Origin: Bacteroidota bacterium
Lineage (GTDB): Bacteria; Bacteroidota; Bacteroidia; Cytophagales; Cyclobacteriaceae
Direction of reading: 5' to 3'
DNA: 64,000 nt
Assembly (NCBI GenBank): GCA_023417065.1
Contig: JAEZGH010000163.1
Coordinates: 1 to 64,000, forward strand
Made by a program: the position numbers and the translations under genes. Positions 60,925 to 64,000 of the stretch are shown piece by piece (the first letter of the stretch is position 1; the number at the start of each line of letters is the position of its first letter). The notes under the pieces were generated by a model that did no database searches, was not told where the DNA came from, and worked only from the letters and a program-made list of their open reading frames with translations.

Positions 60925-60932
60925 TAATTTTG
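60925..60932 (+). promoter_or_regulatory. candidate promoter of the two-component operon
   Basis: TAATTTTG is an exact TAnnTTTG, ending 16 nt before the ATG at 60949. The -33 region is only a T-run (60903-60907). Confidence 0.38.
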
Positions 60933-60948
60933 AGGTAAAGCAAACAGT

Positions 60949-61638
60949 ATGGTAAATCCGGCAATGCAGAAGATACTTGTGGTTGACGATGAGGAGTCGA
61001 TTGTTGAATTATTAAAGTATAACCTTGAGAAAGGCGGTTATGAAGTGCGAACCGCGCTCGACGGGGTACAGGCATTGGAAATTGCAAAGAAGTTTATCCC
61101 GGACCTTGTTTTACTCGACATCATGATGCCCAAGATGGACGGTGTTGAAACCTGTCGCCACCTTCGCAGCAATGCTGAACTTCAAAAGACATTTGTGATA
61201 TTTTTGACAGCGCGCGCCGAAGAATACTCTGAAGTTGCAGCTTTTGATGTCGGCGCCGATGACTACATCACCAAGCCGATTAAACCGCGCGCCCTGATGA
61301 GTCGTATCAATGCACTCTTCCGAAGAGATACCAAGAAGTCATCACAGCTGAGTACGATAACAGCAGGTGATCTTGTTATCGACAGGTCTAGTTATACCAT
61401 TAAACTCAGCAACCGCGAAATCAACCTGCCGAAAAAGGAATTTGAGCTGTTGTATTTTCTCGCGCTTAATCCCAATACCGTTTACAGCAGGGAAGACTTG
61501 CTCCAGAATATCTGGGGTAGTGATGTATATGTGCTTGCACGAACGGTTGACGTTCACATACGGAAGGTGCGGGAGAAAATTGGTGATGATTATATCACCA
61601 CTGTGAAAGGGGTAGGCTACAAGTTCAATGTTATTTAA
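60949..61638 (+). CDS. OmpR/PhoB-family response regulator
   Basis: 229 aa (or 224 from the ATG at 60964). Receiver domain: acidic pocket VVDDEES, phospho-acceptor Asp57 in LVLLDIMMPKMDG, Thr in FLTARAEE and Lys in YITKPIKP. DNA-binding winged helix: EINLPKKEFELLYFLALNPNTVYSREDLLQNIWG and RTVDVHIRKVREKIG with the C-terminal VKGVGYKF. Transcription factor of a two-component system; the sensor gene follows on the same strand 42 bp later. No phosphate or other target gene is adjacent, so the regulon is unknown. Confidence 0.95.
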   Translation: MVNPAMQKILVVDDEESIVELLKYNLEKGGYEVRTALDGVQALEIAKKFIPDLVLLDIMMPKMDGVETCRHLRSNAELQKTFVIFLTARAEEYSEVAAFDVGADDYITKPIKPRALMSRINALFRRDTKKSSQLSTITAGDLVIDRSSYTIKLSNREINLPKKEFELLYFLALNPNTVYSREDLLQNIWGSDVYVLARTVDVHIRKVREKIGDDYITTVKGVGYKFNVI

Positions 61639-61680
61639 CAGAGAACGTTTCCACTCAGAAAATCCCCTTATTTTTAGGAT

Positions 61681-62730
61681 ATGGTTTACAGCTCCCGGGG
61701 ATTAGCGCTCTTGCTCGCGATTTGCATTGCTGTTATTACTTCGCTGTTTCTTTCACTCTTCGACAGCGTAAACACAAACGCCAGGATCGTCACAGCTATT
61801 ATCAGTTTCTCCGTATCATATCTGTCGATATTCGTCGTTCTGGAGTTTCTTATTTTTCGTGAGGTAAACGCCCTGCGCAAGGTGATGGATAAACTCAGAA
61901 AGCGTGAGCTGCACACCATTGAAAAGGCGGCATCTACGTCGTTGAACCCGTTGAAATCCATCAATGAAGAGATATATCATTTTGCTGAGCTGAAGCAGCG
62001 GGAGATAGAAGAGCTCAGGAAGATGGAGGCGTTTCGGCGTGAGTTCATTGCCGATGTGTCCCACGAATTAAAGACGCCGATATTCGCTGCACAAGGTTTC
62101 GTGCACACGTTGCTGGATGGGGCTGTCAATGACCGGGCCGTGCGGATGAAATTTCTGAGCAAGGCTGCCAGGAGCCTCGATGGACTGGACATGCTGGTGC
62201 AGGATCTGCTAACGCTTTCGCACATAGAGACAGGGCAGATCAAAATGCAGTTCGGGAACGTCGATATGGTCAGGCTTACCGGGGAAGTTTTCGAGCAGTT
62301 CGAAGGGGAGGCGGAAACGCGCGGGGTGACACTTTCCATTGAGGCACCTTCGGCCGTTACGGCTTATGCGGATTATCAGCGGATCAGCCAGGTGATGACG
62401 AACCTGGTTTCCAATGCGATTAAGCATTCCTATGAAGGGGGGCGTGTTCAAGTCGTGCTGGAGCAGACGAAGAAGAATGTGGTTGTCCGCGTGAAAGATA
62501 ACGGCGAAGGTATTCCTGCGGAACATCTCAGCAGGATATTTGAGCGGTTTTACCGTGTTGACAAGAGCCGGAGCCGCGAGAAGGGAGGGACCGGACTGGG
62601 GCTTGCCATAGTAAAGCATATTCTCGACGGCCACAGTACGCGGGCTGAAGTTGAGAGCTCGCCTGGAAAGGGTTCAACATTTAGTTTTAAATTGCCGCGG
62701 TTTAAGCCGGGCGTGGATCATTCCGCATAG
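61681..62730 (+). CDS. sensor histidine kinase (PhoR-like, short sensor)
   Basis: 349 aa. Two N-terminal transmembrane helices (LALLLAICIAVITSLFLSLF and ITAIISFSVSYLSIFVVLEFLIF) with almost no periplasmic loop, so sensing is likely inside the membrane or cytoplasm. Linker, then HisKA with His128 in DVSHELKTPIFAAQGF and an HATPase domain with N box NLVSNAIKHS, G1 VKDNGEGIP and G2 KGGTGLGLAIVKHI. Pairs with the response regulator 42 bp upstream. The arrangement resembles PhoBR but the small sensor makes the signal unclear. Confidence 0.94.
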   Translation: MVYSSRGLALLLAICIAVITSLFLSLFDSVNTNARIVTAIISFSVSYLSIFVVLEFLIFREVNALRKVMDKLRKRELHTIEKAASTSLNPLKSINEEIYHFAELKQREIEELRKMEAFRREFIADVSHELKTPIFAAQGFVHTLLDGAVNDRAVRMKFLSKAARSLDGLDMLVQDLLTLSHIETGQIKMQFGNVDMVRLTGEVFEQFEGEAETRGVTLSIEAPSAVTAYADYQRISQVMTNLVSNAIKHSYEGGRVQVVLEQTKKNVVVRVKDNGEGIPAEHLSRIFERFYRVDKSRSREKGGTGLGLAIVKHILDGHSTRAEVESSPGKGSTFSFKLPRFKPGVDHSA

Positions 62731-62752
62731 AAATCCGGCTTTTTCGGTATAG

Positions 62753-63472
62753 TTGAAAAAAGGAAAACTCAATTTTCAGGACCTTATATTATATGAGGAT
62801 GAGAACTACGTCCTCATTAGCAAGCCGCCGTTCATTTCGACGCTCGAAGACCGTCATGAGCCGGTGAATATTCTGAAGCTGGCGCGCGGTTATGTTGCCG
62901 ACGCCCAGGTATGTCACAGGCTGGACAAAGACACCTCGGGGGTGCTGGCGATTGCCAAGAATCCGGAAGCTTACCGCCACATGAGCCTGCAGTTCGAGAA
63001 GCGGCAGGTGACCAAAATTTATCACGCGGTGGCTGACGGCATTCATCAGTTTAATGAGACGCTGGTAGATCAGCCGATTTTGAAGCTGGATGATGGAGTA
63101 GTAAAAATCAGCAAGCGGGACGGGAAGTCGGCGCAGACTTATTTTACGTCGATCACCTCGTATCGGCGCCATACGCTGCTCGAATGCCGCCCTGTGACGG
63201 GGAGGATGCACCAGATCCGCATTCATTTAGCCACGTTGAACGCCCCGATTACGGGGGATGAGACCTACGGCGGAAAGCCCTTTTTCTTGTCGGAGGTTAA
63301 ACGGGGGTTTAATTTGAAAAAAGCGACGGACGAGCAGCCCATTATGAAGCGAATGGCTCTTCATGCGCGTGGTTTGCGGTTCAACGATCTTCAGGACATT
63401 CCCCGGTGGGTGGAGGCTCCGTATCCAAAGGATTTCGCGGCGCTTATCCGGCAGCTCGAAGCGAATAAGTAG
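62753..63472 (+). CDS. RluA-family pseudouridine synthase
   Basis: 239 aa from a TTG start. Catalytic motif CHRLDKDTSGVLAIAKN with the nucleophilic Asp, KIYHAVADGI, substrate/RNA motif RPVTGRMHQIRIHLA and GDETYGGKP. No S4 domain. Isomerises uridine in rRNA or tRNA; the site is not predictable. Follows the histidine kinase by 22 bp and is perhaps co-transcribed, though there is no functional link visible. The ORF ends before a 245-bp gap leading to rplM. Confidence 0.92.
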   Translation: MKKGKLNFQDLILYEDENYVLISKPPFISTLEDRHEPVNILKLARGYVADAQVCHRLDKDTSGVLAIAKNPEAYRHMSLQFEKRQVTKIYHAVADGIHQFNETLVDQPILKLDDGVVKISKRDGKSAQTYFTSITSYRRHTLLECRPVTGRMHQIRIHLATLNAPITGDETYGGKPFFLSEVKRGFNLKKATDEQPIMKRMALHARGLRFNDLQDIPRWVEAPYPKDFAALIRQLEANK

Positions 63473-63635
63473 GATATGGGTAGAGTTTTTTCGTGTTTCG
63501 GAAACTTTCAGGCCTGTTTTCGGCTTATCGCAATTCGGGGTACTGAGAAAATCGCGGTTATTTGATGTGGGAGGAAATCGGAAATCGCTGATAATGAGGC
63601 TTTTTACTAATTCAAAACAGTAAAGTTGGTTCACG

Positions 63636-63667
63636 CTTGCAATTACGAAACAGGAAATTTACCTTTG
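63636..63667 (+). promoter_or_regulatory. promoter of the rplM operon
   Basis: CTTG (63636-63639), 20 nt spacer, TACCTTTG (63660-63667, exact TAnnTTTG). The best promoter match in the window. A leader of about 45 nt precedes rplM. Confidence 0.65.
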
Positions 63668-63717
63668 TGTCCCTTTTTACAGGGGGTATTGTTTTCAATT
63701 AGTTTCTAACAACAAAA

Positions 63718-64000
63718 ATGGATCATAATAGCTACAAAACCACACACCCGAACAAAGCTACAGTTGAGAAAGGCTGGGTAGTGGTAGATGCGGAGGCTCA
63801 GGTACTGGGTCGCGTGGCAAGTGAAGTTGCACGTATTATCAGGGGTAAACACAAGCCAAGTTATTCCCCCCATGTTGATTGCGGCGACAACGTGATCGTG
63901 ATCAACGCTGAAAAAGTGAGAATGACCGGCAAGAAGTGGACTGACCGCGTGATCTTTACCCACTCAGGCTATCCTGGAGGTCAGCGCGAGCACACGCCTA
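63718..64000 (+). CDS. rplM: 50S ribosomal protein L13 (3' end missing)
   Basis: The first 94 codons are visible from the ATG at 63718; the right edge cuts the gene. Sequence MDHNSYKTTHPNKATVEKGW, VDAEAQVLGRVASEVARIIR, GKHKPSYSPHVDCGDNVIVI, NAEKVRMTGKKWTDRVIFTH and SGYPGGQREHTP is the N-terminal two thirds of L13. Early-assembling protein of the large subunit. rpsI usually follows in the operon and would lie outside the window. Confidence 0.95.
   Translation, partial: MDHNSYKTTHPNKATVEKGWVVVDAEAQVLGRVASEVARIIRGKHKPSYSPHVDCGDNVIVINAEKVRMTGKKWTDRVIFTHSGYPGGQREHTP

Overview
This window looks like a chromosomal segment of a Bacteroidota bacterium, most likely a free-living Cytophagales-type organism. 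The phylum call rests on several things seen here: two type IX secretion components (PorE- and PorQ-like), small families typical of the phylum (DUF3127, DUF2795, DUF4421, SMUG2-type uracil-DNA glycosylase, GH3-like protein), a PafA-type phosphatase, and repeated promoter-like boxes of the form TAnnTTTG with a TTTG-like box about 20 nt upstream. The order-level call is inference. No phage, plasmid, insertion sequence, CRISPR array, tRNA or rRNA was recognised. The window cuts a gene at each end: a WG-repeat protein on the left and rplM on the right.

Layout. 1-9.3 kb: WG-repeat protein, PafA phosphatase, methyltransferase, aspS, small exported protein, tadA, DUF3127 protein with an SSB-like tail, superoxide dismutase, exported beta-rich protein. 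9.4-22.4 kb: ceramidase-like hydrolase translationally coupled to hrpB, then SMUG2-type glycosylase, an SF1B helicase, a membrane patatin, a large AddA/RecB-like helicase-nuclease and a glutaminyl cyclotransferase lipoprotein. This stretch is rich in nucleic-acid enzymes. 22.4-26.7 kb: one very large exported TPR-CHAT protein with its own terminators. 26.8-34.3 kb: a seven-gene minus-strand operon (mce, mmdA-type carboxyltransferase, gamma subunit, biotin carrier, beta subunit, mutA, mutB) coding for a Na+-pumping methylmalonyl-CoA decarboxylase with its mutase and epimerase. 34.5-41.8 kb: dnaA, HtrA/DegP protease, GH3-like protein, dxr, rseP. 41.8-50 kb: PorE-like OmpA protein, lon, PorQ-like protein, hslU, DUF4421 protein, SixA-like phosphatase. 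50.5-54.3 kb: lipid A-type acyltransferase, a 570-bp gene-free stretch packed with inverted and direct repeats, DUF486 protein, ettA. 54.5-64 kb: DUF2795 protein, ispD, small membrane protein, queA, MacB-like permease, recA, PF10023-type metallopeptidase, a two-component pair, an RluA-type pseudouridine synthase and the start of rplM.

How the genes fit together. Two MEP isoprenoid genes (dxr, ispD) are present. Envelope quality control and protein turnover are strongly represented (HtrA, RseP, Lon, HslU) and lie among the type IX secretion genes. DNA maintenance is covered by dnaA, recA, SMUG2, an AddA-like nuclease and two further helicases. Succinate/propionate metabolism is concentrated in the methylmalonyl-CoA operon, which lacks a biotin carboxylase gene and is therefore best read as a decarboxylating sodium pump.

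The least explained parts are the structured gene-free stretch at 51517-52086, the exported TPR-CHAT protein, the OB-fold DUF3127 protein ending in an SSB-type tip, and the GH3-like protein. Most of the rest is ordinary housekeeping content.
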